From NCBI RefSeq assembly GCF_000812665.2, contig NZ_CP014327.1, positions 1,579,501-1,643,500 on the forward strand: a stretch of 64,000 bases of DNA, read 5' to 3'. How positions within the stretch are numbered: the stretch's first letter is position 1; each line of letters opens with the position of its first letter. The notes below the pieces were generated by a model. That model saw only the letters and a program-made list of their open reading frames with translations. It did no database searches and had not been told where the DNA came from. Shown one piece after another: positions 35,769 to 46,400 of the stretch. A program made the position numbers and the translations under genes. This DNA is from Falsihalocynthiibacter arcticus (GTDB taxonomy: Bacteria > Pseudomonadota > Alphaproteobacteria > Rhodobacterales > Rhodobacteraceae).

Positions 35769-37138
35769 ATGTCTATCCCACAAACCGGCGCAGGCCCCAT
35801 CGAAAGCCATGACCAATTGGCGCAACTCTTGGAAGACGGCTGTAAGCCCAAATCTGATTGGCGCATTGGAACGGAACACGAGAAATTCGGGTTTTGCCAA
35901 GATAGTTACAAGCCACTTCCCTATGAAGGCGAGCGCTCGATTGTGGCCGTTTTGGGCGGATTGCGCGACAAATTCGGCTGGGCTCCGATGGAAGAGGGCG
36001 GCAAATTGATCGGCCTAACCAAGAATGGGGCCAATGTTTCGCTGGAACCCGGAGGTGCTTTGGAGCTTTCCGGTGCCCCGCTTGAGACCATCCACGAGAC
36101 CTGTGACGAGGTGAATGACCACCTGCGCGAAGTCAAAGAAATAGCTGATCATATTGGAGTCAAATTCATCGGCCTTGGGGCCGCACCAATTTGGATGCAC
36201 GACGAAATGCCCCTAATGCCCAAAGGGCGCTATAAGCTGATGGACGCTTATATGAACAAAGTGGGCACGATGGGCACGACGATGATGCGCCGCACCTGTA
36301 CGGTTCAGGTGAATATAGATTTCGGCTCTGAGGCGGATATGGTGCAAAAGCTGCGGGTGGCCCTCGCGCTCCAACCCGTTGCAACCGCGCTTTTCGCGAA
36401 TTCGCCGTTTTTCGAAAACAAAATAAACGGTCATAAATCATGGCGCAGCCGCGTTTGGCGCGATCTTGACCCTGATCGCACAGGCACCTTGCCGTTTGTG
36501 TTTGAAGACGGCATGGGCTTTGAAGCTTGGGTGCAATACGCGCTCGATGTGCCGATGTATTTTGTCTATCGCGACGGAAAATACATCAACGCGCTGGGCC
36601 AAAGCTTCCGCGACTTCCTCAAAGGCGAACTCCCCGCGCTGCCGGGTGAAAAGCCAAGCCTATCTGATTGGGCCGATCACCTAACAACGATTTTCCCCGA
36701 AGCGCGGATCAAACAATTCCTTGAAATGCGTGGGGCCGATGGCGGCCCGTGGCGTCGCCTCTGTGCGTTGCCCGCGTTTTGGGTGGGCATGTGCTACGAG
36801 CAATCCTCGTTGGATGCGGCATGGGATTTGGCCAAAGATTGGGATACGGAAACCCGCGAAGGCCTGCGCGTTGCGGCCTCGGTTGATGGACTTCAGGGCG
36901 AATTTAACGGCATCAAAATGCTCGATCTCGCGCGCGAATGTGTGGCCATTGCCGATGCGGGTCTTAAGGCGCGTGCGCGTCCCGGTGCGGGCGGATTGAT
37001 TCCTGACGAAACCCACTTCCTGAACACCCTCAAAGAGAGCGTCGAAACAGGACGTACCCCCGCCGATGAATTGCTTGAGAAGTATCACGGCGAATGGGGG
37101 GGGATTTGACCCGTATTTACGACGAGTACAGCTACTAG
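35769..37138 (+). CDS. gshA: Glutamate-cysteine ligase, plant-type (GshA), with a C-terminal frameshift
   Basis: GshA makes gamma-glutamylcysteine, the first step of glutathione synthesis. The protein has the GCS2/plant-type features: WRIGTEHEKFGF, GGALELSGAPLETIH, MMRRTCTVQVNIDF, NSPFFENK, and FEDGMGFEAWVQYALDVPMYF. As given, the frame stops at 37109 (HGEWGGI). With one more G in the run of eight at 37096-37103 it continues as WGGDLTRIYDEYSY to a TAG at 37136-37138, the usual carboxy end of this family, giving 456 residues. I therefore extend the gene and regard the run as one base short. The enzyme also feeds the egtB pathway if that uses gamma-glutamylcysteine. Confidence 0.93.
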
Positions 37139-37211
37139 CCCGCGGATTTTCTTGCCTTAGAGGAATTTGTAGCGCAAATTTGCGGTATAAATTTCACAGG
37201 AAGGATTAGAT

Positions 37212-37466
37212 ATGCGCGATTTCTTTATTAATTCGTTTGAGAAGCTTATTGGCGTTCTCGTTGTTTTGATGGCGCTAGGCGTGCTTGTGGGAAGTGTGGT
37301 GGCGATGCTCGCCCCCGGCCAAGGTGGGATTTTCGCGGGCTTGCTTTTCCTAGTTTTTGGGTCTCTTTACGTCATCCTAATGGGCGGATTTTTCTATATG
37401 GCCCTCGGCATTTATCATAACACACGCCGCTCCGCTGAAGCTTTGGAGCGCCTTGGAAATAAATAG
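37212..37466 (+). CDS. Small two-helix membrane protein
   Basis: An 84-residue protein with two hydrophobic helices (about residues 13-32, GVLVVLMALGVLVGSVVAML, and 40-64, FAGLLFLVFGSLYVILMGGFFYMAL), and a short polar tail (YHNTRRSAEALERLGNK). AGGA lies nine bases before the ATG. It stands alone between gshA and a bidirectional terminator. No named family is recognised, and function is unknown. Confidence 0.65.
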   Translation: MRDFFINSFEKLIGVLVVLMALGVLVGSVVAMLAPGQGGIFAGLLFLVFGSLYVILMGGFFYMALGIYHNTRRSAEALERLGNK

Positions 37467-37487
37467 AATAGACTCTTAACAGAATAA

Positions 37488-37517
37488 AAAACCCGCCGAT
37501 TTATTTCGGTGGGTTTT
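37488..37517. terminator. Bidirectional terminator between the small membrane gene and plsY
   Basis: A 12-bp stem, AAAACCCGCCGA with TCGGTGGGTTTT (one G:T pair on one strand), has a six-base loop. The A and T ends give a T tract on both strands. It lies between two convergent genes and should end both transcripts. Confidence 0.85.
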
Positions 37518-37542
37518 CTTGAGAAGTCCGTGAAATGTCGAC

Positions 37543-38169
37543 TTAGGCGCCCGTTTTTGGCGACTTTTTTTGCCCGATTTTCGGCTCACTGCCGACCCGC
37601 AAGCGCGCGACGTTGGCGCGGTGTCGCCAATAGATCAGAATGGCAAGCACAACGCCGAGGATGAAGGTAGTGTCACGGCTCAAAATAACCATCCACACGG
37701 GCGCAAATCCCGCCGCCATAAGCGCTGCTAGCGAAGAATAGCGGAGCAAAACGGCAAATGCCAACCATGTGCCACAGGCCGCGAGGCCGATTATGGGGTT
37801 TAGGGCGAGCATGATCCCAAGATAAGTTGCCACACCTTTGCCGCCCGCGAATTTCAGCCAAACCGGATAGCAATGGCCCAAAAACGCGGCCAGTCCAGCG
37901 ATTTGTGCCGCGCCTTCGCCCCACATTGCATAGGCGATGAGGACGGCGACCGCCCCTTTGCCCCCGTCCAAAACCAATGTGAGGGCTGCGGCGGTTTTGT
38001 TGCCGGTGCGCAAAACGTTGGTGGCGCCGATGTTGCCTGAGCCGATTTCCCGCAAGTTCCCAAGCCCCATCGCTTTGGCCAAAATCATCCCGAAGGGAAT
38101 TGACCCAAGGACATAGCCAAGGATTGCGGCAAGGGCCAAAACGGCTGCGGAAGTCTCAATGATCGGCAT
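37543..38169 (-). CDS. plsY: Acyl-phosphate glycerol-3-phosphate acyltransferase PlsY
   Basis: PlsY acylates position 1 of glycerol 3-phosphate with acyl-phosphate, the start of phospholipid synthesis. Motif 1 is GSIPFGMILAK, motif 2 GSGNIGATNVLRTGNK with KGAVAVL, and motif 3 GHCYPVWLKFAGGKGVAT. I start it at the ATG before PIIETSAAVLALAAILGY, giving 208 residues; an in-frame ATG 11 codons upstream lies deeper in pyrC-like sequence. It overlaps the end of the pyrC-like gene by 14 bases, so pyrB, this pyrC homologue and plsY form one transcript. Confidence 0.95.
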   Translation of the reverse strand: MPIIETSAAVLALAAILGYVLGSIPFGMILAKAMGLGNLREIGSGNIGATNVLRTGNKTAAALTLVLDGGKGAVAVLIAYAMWGEGAAQIAGLAAFLGHCYPVWLKFAGGKGVATYLGIMLALNPIIGLAACGTWLAFAVLLRYSSLAALMAAGFAPVWMVILSRDTTFILGVVLAILIYWRHRANVARLRVGSEPKIGQKKSPKTGA

Positions 38170-39442
38170 ATTCGGCTCCAAAAATGGCGTGTCCAGCGAC
38201 AAAACTCATCCGTACCTTGCCCTGCATTCGCTGCCCGTCAAAGGGGGTATTTTTAGATTTTGACTTTAGGGAAAAACGATCCAGCACAAAAGGCGCATTG
38301 ATATCAAATAGAACGAGGTCCGCAGGCGCGCCAATCGCGAGGCGTCCACAGGGAAGCCCGAGGCGTCTTGCGGGATTAAGCGCGAGTGCCGCGAATAGTG
38401 TCGGTAGGTCGATTAACTCGCTATGGACCAAACGGAGGGCGGCAGGCAGCAGGGTTTCGAGCGCGACAGCGCCTGAGGCGGCCTCTTGGAAGGGGAGGCG
38501 TTTGCTCTCTTCGTCCTGTGGGGTGTGCATCGAGGAGATGATGTCAATCAGGCCGGTGGCTACGGCATCGACCATCGCAAGGCGATCATCCTCGGAGCGC
38601 AACGGCGGCTTAACCTTAAAGAACGTGCGATAATCGCCGACATCAAGTTCGTTGAGCGTAAGGTGATGGATACTGACCCCTGCGGTCACATCAAGCCCCG
38701 CGTCTTTGGCGCGTTGCAGTGCGGGCAGGGCGGCGGCAGTAGAGAGTGTGTCGGCGTGGTAACGGGCACCGGTCATTTCAACCAACGCGAGGTCGCGCTC
38801 AAGCCCCATCCGTTCGGCCATCGGCGACACGGCAGGCAAGCCGCGCAGCGAAGCAAATTTTCCGGAGGTTACGGCCGCGCCTTTGGACATGTTTGGGTCT
38901 TGGGGGTGGGCAATAACCAATGCTCCGAGGCTTTTCGCATAAGTCAGTGCGCGAGAGAAAACTTTGTTATCAGCGACCACATGATCGCAATCGGAAAAGG
39001 CAATGGCCCCCGCATCCGTAAGGAAGCCGATTTCCACCATTTCATGGCCCAAGCGGCCTTTGGTCAGGGCGGCCATGGGGAGGATATTTATGGGCGCGGC
39101 CTCGTTGGCGCGACGTGTCACAAATTCCAGCGCTTCGGGCGTGTCGAGAGCTGGGGAGGTATCGGGACGGGTGATCATTGTAGTGACCCCACCCGCCGCC
39201 GCCGCTGCGCCTGCGGTGCGGAAACTTTCCTTGTGACGTTCTCCTGGTTCGCCGATTTTAACGCCGATATCCACAATCCCGGGTGCAAGGTGAAGGCCGC
39301 GACAATCGATCGTGTTCGTGCAGGCGGGGGGCGTTCCCGTGCCTTTGTCCGCAATCAAACCCGCGTCGAGCAGCAACCAACCGAGGGCTTCGGTTTTGTC
39401 TTCGGGGTCGATCAAAATCGCGTTGGCGAGCAGAGTTTTCAT
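38156..39442 (-). CDS. pyrX: Dihydroorotase homologue, probably inactive (PyrC'/PyrX type)
   Basis: A 428-residue amidohydrolase of the dihydroorotase family next to pyrB. The family's metal-binding segment (usually PGxxDxHxHxREPG) reads APGIVDIGVKIGEPG: both histidines are lost. The later active-site segment (usually ATDHAPH) reads SSMHTPQDEE. Known pseudo-dihydroorotases of this kind do not catalyse but hold PyrB in an active dodecamer; that role is inferred here from motif loss and linkage. A separate functional pyrC would be needed elsewhere in the genome. It is 24 bases downstream of pyrB. Confidence 0.85.
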   Translation of the reverse strand: MKTLLANAILIDPEDKTEALGWLLLDAGLIADKGTGTPPACTNTIDCRGLHLAPGIVDIGVKIGEPGERHKESFRTAGAAAAAGGVTTMITRPDTSPALDTPEALEFVTRRANEAAPINILPMAALTKGRLGHEMVEIGFLTDAGAIAFSDCDHVVADNKVFSRALTYAKSLGALVIAHPQDPNMSKGAAVTSGKFASLRGLPAVSPMAERMGLERDLALVEMTGARYHADTLSTAAALPALQRAKDAGLDVTAGVSIHHLTLNELDVGDYRTFFKVKPPLRSEDDRLAMVDAVATGLIDIISSMHTPQDEESKRLPFQEAASGAVALETLLPAALRLVHSELIDLPTLFAALALNPARRLGLPCGRLAIGAPADLVLFDINAPFVLDRFSLKSKSKNTPFDGQRMQGKVRMSFVAGHAIFGAEYADH

Positions 39443-39466
39443 ATTTGGCTTCCTAGGCTTAGAAGA

Positions 39467-40408
39467 TTAGGCGGCGGAACGATTGCGCAAATTTCGGGCC
39501 AAAAGGTCCATCGCGGCCATGCGAACGGCGACGCCCATCTCGACTTGTTCCTGAATGACACTGCGGTTGATGTCGTCGGCGATAGTGCCGTCGATCTCGA
39601 CGCCGCGATTCATCGGGCCAGGGTGCATGACAATGGCGTCGGGTTTGGCATAGGACAACTTCTCGGCGTCAAGGCCGTAGCGGTGGTAATATTCGCGCTC
39701 GCTTGGGATAAATCCGCCGTCCATTCGCTCCTTTTGGAGGCGCAGCATCATCACAACGTCAACGTCCGCAAGGCCTTCGCGCATATCATCAAAGACTTCG
39801 ACGCCAAACTCGGAAATCTGACTAGGCATCAGAGTTGTGGGTCCAACGAGGCGCACACGATTTTCCATTTTCCCAAGCAGGATCAGGTTACTGCGGGCAA
39901 CCCGCGAGTGGGCAATATCGCCACAGATGGCAATAGAGAGCCGATGCAAACGCCCCTTGGCGCGGCGGATCGTAAGGGCATCCAGCAAGGCCTGAGTCGG
40001 GTGCTCGTGAAAGCCATCACCCGCGTTCAAAACGGCACAATTCACCTTCTCGGCCAACAGGTTGACGGCACCGGAATGTGGATGGCGCACCACCAGCAAA
40101 TCGGGGTGCATGGCATTCAGGGTGAGCGCCGTATCGATTAGGGTTTCGCCCTTTTTCGTGCTGCTGGCCTGCATTGCCATATTCATCACGTCCGCCCCCA
40201 AACGCTTGCCTGCAAGCTCAAAGCTGGCCTGTGTGCGCGTCGAGTTTTCAAAGAACATGTTGATCTGGGTCAGGCCCGCCAAAACATCGGAATGTTTGGT
40301 TTTGGAGCGGTTTAATTCGACATAGGTCTCGGCCAAATCTAAAAGTGTGGTGATCTCATCTGGGGCGAGATATTCGATCCCCAAAAGATGCTTGGCGCGG
40401 AAAGTCAT
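39467..40408 (-). CDS. pyrB: Aspartate carbamoyltransferase catalytic subunit PyrB
   Basis: PyrB condenses carbamoyl phosphate and aspartate in pyrimidine synthesis. The 313-residue protein shows the carbamoyl-phosphate loop [13 protein letters not shown], the mobile-loop [33 protein letters not shown] and [12 protein letters not shown]. No pyrI regulatory chain lies nearby; instead an inactive dihydroorotase homologue follows, as in pseudomonads and many alphaproteobacteria. It is divergent from the uracil-DNA glycosylase relative across about 110 bases. Confidence 0.96.
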   Translation of the reverse strand: MTFRAKHLLGIEYLAPDEITTLLDLAETYVELNRSKTKHSDVLAGLTQINMFFENSTRTQASFELAGKRLGADVMNMAMQASSTKKGETLIDTALTLNAMHPDLLVVRHPHSGAVNLLAEKVNCAVLNAGDGFHEHPTQALLDALTIRRAKGRLHRLSIAICGDIAHSRVARSNLILLGKMENRVRLVGPTTLMPSQISEFGVEVFDDMREGLADVDVVMMLRLQKERMDGGFIPSEREYYHRYGLDAEKLSYAKPDAIVMHPGPMNRGVEIDGTIADDINRSVIQEQVEMGVAVRMAAMDLLARNLRNRSAA

Positions 40409-40515
40409 GGCTAGCCCCTGTGTCGATTTTCTCGCTTATAGAAACTACGGCGCGCGGGGGCAATTTATTCTTTTCTCCGCTTTACCCTTTGCCCCCCGCA
40501 GCATACTTTAAACGG

Positions 40516-41331
40516 ATGGAGACAGAACTCGGATATTATGAGGCGAAAGCCTTGTTGGAATGGCAGATCGAGCTCGGTGCCGATGAGGCGATCGAAGATT
40601 CTCCGATTGATCGCTATGAAATTCCGGCGACACTGGCTCCCCCTGCGGCACTTGTGAAAAAAACCGCGAAACCTGCGCCTATTATTCATACCGAAGTGAG
40701 CGCAGAGGATCTCTTGGAAGAAGCACGTCGCAGGGCGGTTGCTGCGGCACAAGGGGCTTCGACCCTCGCAGAACTTGCATCCGCAACCGAGGCATTTGAA
40801 GGCTGTGACCTGAAAAAAGGCGCGCGCGGGTTTTGTTTTTCCGATGGCAATCCGCAAGCGCGGATCATGGTGATCGGTGAAGTTCCCAGCGTTGACGAAG
40901 ATCGCAACAATACCCCGTTTTATGGGGCAATAGGTCAGCTATTGGACCGTATGTTTGCCGCTATAGGCCATGTCCGTGGTACGCCTGATCCTGAAGCCGC
41001 GCTCTACCTCACAACGGTTTTGCCTTGGCCAACACCGCAAGATCGCGAACCCACGATGAATGAGCTTACCTTGATGCGGCCGTTTTTGGCCCGTCATATT
41101 GAACTTGCTAACCCCGATGTGGTTGTGTTGATGGGGAATTCGTCGTGCCTTGCGCTTTTGGGAAAAGGGAATATCAACCGCCAGCGTGGTCAATGGACAA
41201 CGGCCCAAGAACGGCCAGCGCTCCCTATGTTGCACCCGTCGAAACTGCTGCGTTCCCCAGAGAGTAAACGCGAAGCATGGGCGGACCTCTTGGCGTTGCA
41301 AGCCCGCCTTCGGGAGTTGAGCCATGTCTGA
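40516..41331 (+). CDS. Uracil-DNA glycosylase-family protein with altered motifs
   Basis: A protein of about 271 residues in the type 4/5 uracil-DNA glycosylase superfamily: FEGCDLKKGARGFCFSDGNPQARIMVIGE leads into the core, and LHPSKLL is the second active-site motif. Motif 1 reads GEVPSVDEDRNNTPFYG instead of the usual GEAPGxxEDxxGxPFVG, and the CxxC pair expected at the iron-sulfur site is reduced to one cysteine. Activity is therefore uncertain. An in-frame start 32 codons upstream adds non-conserved sequence and is rejected. The end overlaps moaB by eight bases. Confidence 0.75.
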   Translation: METELGYYEAKALLEWQIELGADEAIEDSPIDRYEIPATLAPPAALVKKTAKPAPIIHTEVSAEDLLEEARRRAVAAAQGASTLAELASATEAFEGCDLKKGARGFCFSDGNPQARIMVIGEVPSVDEDRNNTPFYGAIGQLLDRMFAAIGHVRGTPDPEAALYLTTVLPWPTPQDREPTMNELTLMRPFLARHIELANPDVVVLMGNSSCLALLGKGNINRQRGQWTTAQERPALPMLHPSKLLRSPESKREAWADLLALQARLRELSHV

Positions 41332-41854
41332 ACGCGCTTTTTTACCCGTCCGCATTGCCGTTTTAACGGTGTCAGATAGTCGTTCCCTCGCGGAGGACCG
41401 TTCGGGGCAAATCTTGGTGGATCGGCTTACAGCGGCTGGGCATATTTTGGCGTCGCGTGAAATTATCCACGACGAGCGGGACCAAATCGCGGCACGATTG
41501 CGTGCGTGGTGTGCCGATCCTGAAATTGACGTGATTATTTCCACGGGCGGCACGGGCCTCACGGGGCGCGATGTTACTGTTGAAGCGCATCGCGACGTCT
41601 ATGAAAAAGAGATAGAGGCCTTTGGCACGGTGTTTGCAATCGTTTCGATGAAGAAAATTGGCACATCCGCCGTTCAAAGCCGCGCAACTGGGGGCGTTGC
41701 AAATGGAACATATTTGTTCGCTTTGCCTGGCAGTCCTGGCGCGTGCAAAGATGCGTGGGATGAAATTTTAGTCCACCAACTCGATTATCGGCACATGCCT
41801 TGTAACTTTGTCGAAATTTTTCCGCGATTAACGGAAAAAATGCGTAGGAAGTAA
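41324..41854 (+). CDS. moaB: Molybdenum cofactor biosynthesis protein MoaB/MogA family
   Basis: The 176-residue protein belongs to the MoCF-binding family that adenylylates molybdopterin before metal insertion. It has AVLTVSDSRSLAEDRSG, IISTGGTGLTGRDVT (the pterin-binding loop), and ALPGSPGACKDAWDEIL. The MoaB name is favoured by length and the DxLDYRHMPCNFVE-like tail; MogA is the alternative. It is the third separate molybdenum-cofactor locus in the window, after moaDE and before the fdhD cluster. Confidence 0.9.
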   Translation: MSERAFLPVRIAVLTVSDSRSLAEDRSGQILVDRLTAAGHILASREIIHDERDQIAARLRAWCADPEIDVIISTGGTGLTGRDVTVEAHRDVYEKEIEAFGTVFAIVSMKKIGTSAVQSRATGGVANGTYLFALPGSPGACKDAWDEILVHQLDYRHMPCNFVEIFPRLTEKMRRK

Positions 41855-41958
41855 GTTTCTGCTGCATATTCTCTTTATCCGTCCCTGTCGGTCGGCACAC
41901 GAATTCTTGATTCTGGCGCCATTCCCATTGTGGTAAAATGCGCCAACGGAGACAATTT

Positions 41959-43431
41959 ATGCGATTTCTTGGCCGGAGCCTGATTGGCGTCCTTTTACTG
42001 TCCCTCACCCTTGGGATTTTGGCATGGGCGGGGCAGGTTGTGTTCTCTGCCGTGCGATCTTTGGCCGAGCAAGAAGATCGTCAAAGACCCGTCCGCGAGC
42101 GGGCATTTGCCGCGAATGTCCTTGATGTGGTTGCGGGCGAGCATACCCCTGTGTTTACCGCGTTTGGCGAAGTGCGCAGCCGGCGTATTCTAGACGTGCG
42201 TGCGGCATCTGGCGGGACTGTTGTTTTCATGGATGAGGCGTTTGAGGAAGGTGGGCGTGTGACCCAAGGCCAGCTTCTTTTGCGTATTGATCCCGCAGAT
42301 GCCCAAGACACGGTGAAGCGGGTTGCGGCGGATATTCTGGAGGCGAATGCGGAGTTGAGCGAGGCGGAAGCGGCGCTGATTTTGGCGAACGAAGACCTCG
42401 CGGCGGTACAGGCTCAAGCGGACCTGCGCGAAGCGGCCCTCACGCGGCAAAACGATTTGCGAAAGCGGGGTGTTGGCACTGATGCTTCTGTTGAAACCGC
42501 AGCCCTTGCGGTCGCGGCGGCCAATCAGGCGATTGTGTCGCGCCGCCAAGCCATCGCGCAGGCCGTGGCGCGGGTGAGTACAGCAAAAACATCTCTCGTG
42601 CGGCAAGATATTGAGAAAATCGAAGCCGAACGCCGCCTTGCGGAAACCGAAATCTATGCGGCCTTTACAGGGACGCTTTCGGGGGTAACCCTCGTTGAGG
42701 GAGGGTTGGTGACAAATAATGAACAGATCGCGCAACTGATTGATCCCACGCTTCTTGAGGTCGCGTTTCGCGTCTCCACCGGCCAATACGCGCGGCTTTT
42801 GGATGGGCAAGGGCGCCTGATTGGATCGAATATTTCGGTGAGCCTCAATGTCTTGGACCTTGATTTAGAGGTCTCGGGTAAAATTACCCGCGAAAGCGCG
42901 AGCGTCGGCGAGGGGCAAACGGGCCGCGTGCTTTATGCCAGTCTTGAGGACGCGCCCGGTTTCCGCCCCGGGGATTTCGTGACCGTACATGCCGACGAGC
43001 CTGTTTTGCGGCGCGCCGCCCTTATTCCTGCCCTCGCCATCAATGCCGCTTCTGAAGTTTTGGCCGTTGGGGAGGAAGACCGACTTGAGTCCGTTGTGGT
43101 GAGTGTTTTGCGGCGACAGGGCGATGATGTTTTGATCGAAGCAGAGGCGCTTTATGGACGGCAAGTCGTCGCCGAACGTTCGCCGCTTTTGGGGGCAGGG
43201 ATTAAGATAACACCGTCGCGGCCTTTAAGTGTGCAAGACACCGAACAAGCAGCCAAGCCCGAACCAGAGTTGGTTGAACTTACGGACGAGCGACGCGGCA
43301 AGTTGATCGCTTTTGTCGAAAGCAATCAACGGATGCCCGCCGACGCGCGGGAACGCATTCTTGGCCAGCTGTCCCAACCTAAAGTCCCGTCAAGTGTGGT
43401 CGAGCGACTTGAAGGTCGGATGGGGGGCTGA
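41959..43431 (+). CDS. RND efflux membrane-fusion (periplasmic adaptor) protein
   Basis: A 490-residue HlyD/AcrA-type adaptor. One amino-terminal helix (LIGVLLLSLTLGILAWAGQVV) anchors it; the lipoyl halves are around RRILDVRAASGGTVVFMDEAFEEGGRVTQGQLLLRID and LTEGGLVTNNEQIAQLID-like sequence, with a long helical hairpin between them (about 110-220). The carboxy end carries an extra acidic and helical segment of about 80 residues (PEPELVELTDERRGKLIAFVE). GGAGA precedes the ATG. The RND permease starts three bases after the stop. No outer-membrane channel gene is linked. Confidence 0.88.
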   Translation: MRFLGRSLIGVLLLSLTLGILAWAGQVVFSAVRSLAEQEDRQRPVRERAFAANVLDVVAGEHTPVFTAFGEVRSRRILDVRAASGGTVVFMDEAFEEGGRVTQGQLLLRIDPADAQDTVKRVAADILEANAELSEAEAALILANEDLAAVQAQADLREAALTRQNDLRKRGVGTDASVETAALAVAAANQAIVSRRQAIAQAVARVSTAKTSLVRQDIEKIEAERRLAETEIYAAFTGTLSGVTLVEGGLVTNNEQIAQLIDPTLLEVAFRVSTGQYARLLDGQGRLIGSNISVSLNVLDLDLEVSGKITRESASVGEGQTGRVLYASLEDAPGFRPGDFVTVHADEPVLRRAALIPALAINAASEVLAVGEEDRLESVVVSVLRRQGDDVLIEAEALYGRQVVAERSPLLGAGIKITPSRPLSVQDTEQAAKPEPELVELTDERRGKLIAFVESNQRMPADARERILGQLSQPKVPSSVVERLEGRMGG

Positions 43432-43433
43432 TC

Positions 43434-46400
43434 ATGGCGCGTAAACTTTCCGGATCTGCAAGTGGTGTGTTGTCCTATTTCACGCGTCACGCCACCGCAG
43501 CAAATCTCCTTTTGGTGGTCATGATTGCCCTTGGATTGGCCGCAGCACCCCGTATGCGTGCGCAGTTTTTCCCCGATATCGTCATTGATAACGTAAGCGT
43601 CTCGGTGCGATGGGAGGGGGCCGGATCAGAGGATGTGGACTCCGCGATTATCCAATTATTGGAGCCTGTGTTACTGTCAGTGGAGGGGGTTGAAACCTCG
43701 ACGTCGACATCAAGAGAAGGTAGTGCTTCGGTCTCGCTCGATTTTGAAGACGACTGGGACATGGCCCGCGCGACGGATGATGTTCAGTCAGCCGTGAATA
43801 CGATTTCCAACCTGCCTGAGGGGGCTGACGATCCCGTTGTCCGGCGCGGTGCATGGCGCGATCGCGTCACGGATGTGGTTCTAACTGGGCCGGTAGACGC
43901 CGAGCAACTCGGGCGTTTGGCCGATGAATTCGTCGCGCGCCTATTCGCTGAGGGCGTTACACGCGCAAGTATCCGCGGCCTTTCTGCGCCAGAAACCATC
44001 GTTGAGGTTACAGCGACCTCGCTGATTCAGAATGACCTTTCGATGGCTCAAATCGCTTCGGTCATTGCCGCAGAAGCCGCTGCTGATCCCGCAGGGGATG
44101 TTGAGGGCGCCAATATTCGGGTCCGCACGGGGGTCGCGAAAAAGAGTATTGATGAAATCTCATCCGTGGTGATTGAGAGCAAATCTGACGGCACCCAACT
44201 CACAGTGGGCGATGTGGCAACGATCACCACGTACGGCGTCGATCATGATCGGGCCTATTTTGTCGGTGACAATCCCGCAATTGTTGTCCGCGTGGATCGT
44301 TCGGCCCAAGGCGATGCAATCGGTATTCAAAAACAGGTGGAGAAGGTCGCCGCCGAGATGCGGACGGTGGTTCCACAGGGGGTGTCCGTCGCCCTGATCA
44401 ACACCCGCGCCGAAGCGATAACGGGGCGGTTAAATCTGTTGCTTGAGAATGGTTTGATGGGCCTCGCCCTCGTTGTTACATTGTTGTTTTTGTTCCTCAA
44501 CGCGCGCACGGCAATTTGGGTCGCGGCGGGTATTCCCGTCGCGATGTTGGCGGCGGTTGCAATCATGTATGCGGGGGATTGACCTTCAACATGATCTCGC
44601 TATTTGCGTTGATTATTACGCTCGGCATCGTTGTGGATGACGCGATTGTTGTTGGCGAACACGCGGATTTTCGGGCACGGCGTCTTGGGGAATCCCCTGT
44701 TGAGGCCGCAGAGAACGCCGCGCGGCGGATGGCTCCGCCTGTTTTCTCTGCAACCATCACGACTGTGATTGCCTTTTTCGGATTGGTGGCGATTGGCGGG
44801 CGGTTTGGCAGCTTGATTGCGGATATTCCGTTTACCGTTATCGCCGTTTTGATTGCGTCGCTTGTTGAGTGCTTTTTGATCCTACCTAACCACCTCAGCC
44901 ATGCTCTGGCCCATTCCGGTAAAAATCATTGGTACGACGCGCCAAGTCGAGTGGTTAACCGTGGCTTTGGCTATGTACGCGATAACTTTTTCCGCCCGAT
45001 GATGCGATTGGTGGTGCGCCTTCGCTATCCTGTGTTTGCGGCGGGCATCCTTTTGCTGGCGTCGCAGGCAGCGGTTTTTATCAGAGGCGATGTGCAATGG
45101 CGGTTTTTTAATGCGCCAGAACTTTCGACCATCACGGGGAATTTCGCCATGGTGGACGGTGCCACGCGCGACGACACAAAAGTGATGATGCAAGAAATGC
45201 AACGCGCTGTGGAGGTGCTGGGCATGCGGTACGAGGGCGAGCATGGTACCAATCCTGTGGCCTATTCCCTCGCCGAAATTGGCGGGAATGCAGGGCGTGG
45301 ATTTTCGGGGGTCGAGTCTAAAGATTCTTCGCTTTTGGGGGCAATTTCCGTCGAACTCATCGACGCGGATCTGCGCCCTTACAGCAGCTTTACCTTCCTC
45401 GCCGATTTGCAGGACGAGATGGTTCAAACACCTCGCACCGAACTTGTGAGCTTTAGAGGCGGCCGGTCAGGCCCAGGTGGTGATGCGCTGGATGTTCAGT
45501 TTTATGGCGCTTCTGCAGTTACCCTCAAAGAGGCCGCGGAAGCCTTGAAAACCGCGCTCATCTCTTTCCCTGAAGTCTCGGCGCTTGAAGATACGCTGTC
45601 TTATGACAAGGAAGAACTCATTCTTGAGTTGACCCCACAAGGCCAGTCGCTCGGATTTTCTATTGATGACTTAGGGCGCATTTTGCGCGACCGTTTAAAT
45701 GGTATTGAGGCGGCGACCTACCCAGACGGGCCTAGGAGCGCAAAAATTCGCGTTGAACTTCCGAAAGGGGAGCTTGGTGCGGACTTCTTAGAACAGTCCT
45801 ACCTGCGGGCCGAAAGCGGTAGTTATGTGCCTTTGGGTGATATTGTAACGGTAAAACGCCAGACTGGTTTTTCGACCGTGCGGCGCGAAAATGGCCTGCG
45901 CGTTGTCACTGTGACGGGGGATATCTCCGACGATGATCCTGCGCGGGCAGTGGCGATCTCGGAACAATTGCGCGATGAAATACTGCCTCAAATTGAGTCC
46001 GACTTCGGGGTTGGGTGGAATCAATCTGGCTTGGACGAACAGGGGCGCGATTTCCTAAATGATGCGTTTCTGGGTTTGATTTTGTGCCTGACGGGCATCT
46101 ACCTCGTGTTGGCTTGGGTGTTCTCGAGTTGGACGCGCCCGATTGTTGTGATGGCGATTATTCCCTTCGGCCTCGTGGGGACGATTTATGGCCATGCGGT
46201 ATGGGATGTGCCACTGTCGATGTTCTCGGTTGTAGGGCTGATCGGGATGACGGGCATTATCATCAACGACTCGATCGTTCTGATTACAACGATTGACGAA
46301 TACGCCGAAGAACGCGGTTTGTTCCCTGCGATTGTTGATGGGGTCGCGGATCGATTGCGTCCTGTCATGCTCACCACGCTGACAACTGTTCTGGGCCTTT

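Noticed and set aside
38486-40141. A 551-codon open frame on the plus strand
   Set aside because: It is antisense to pyrC-like and pyrB genes, both of which show clear family motifs. Its composition (many Gly, His and Arg) is typical of a shadow frame in GC-rich DNA.
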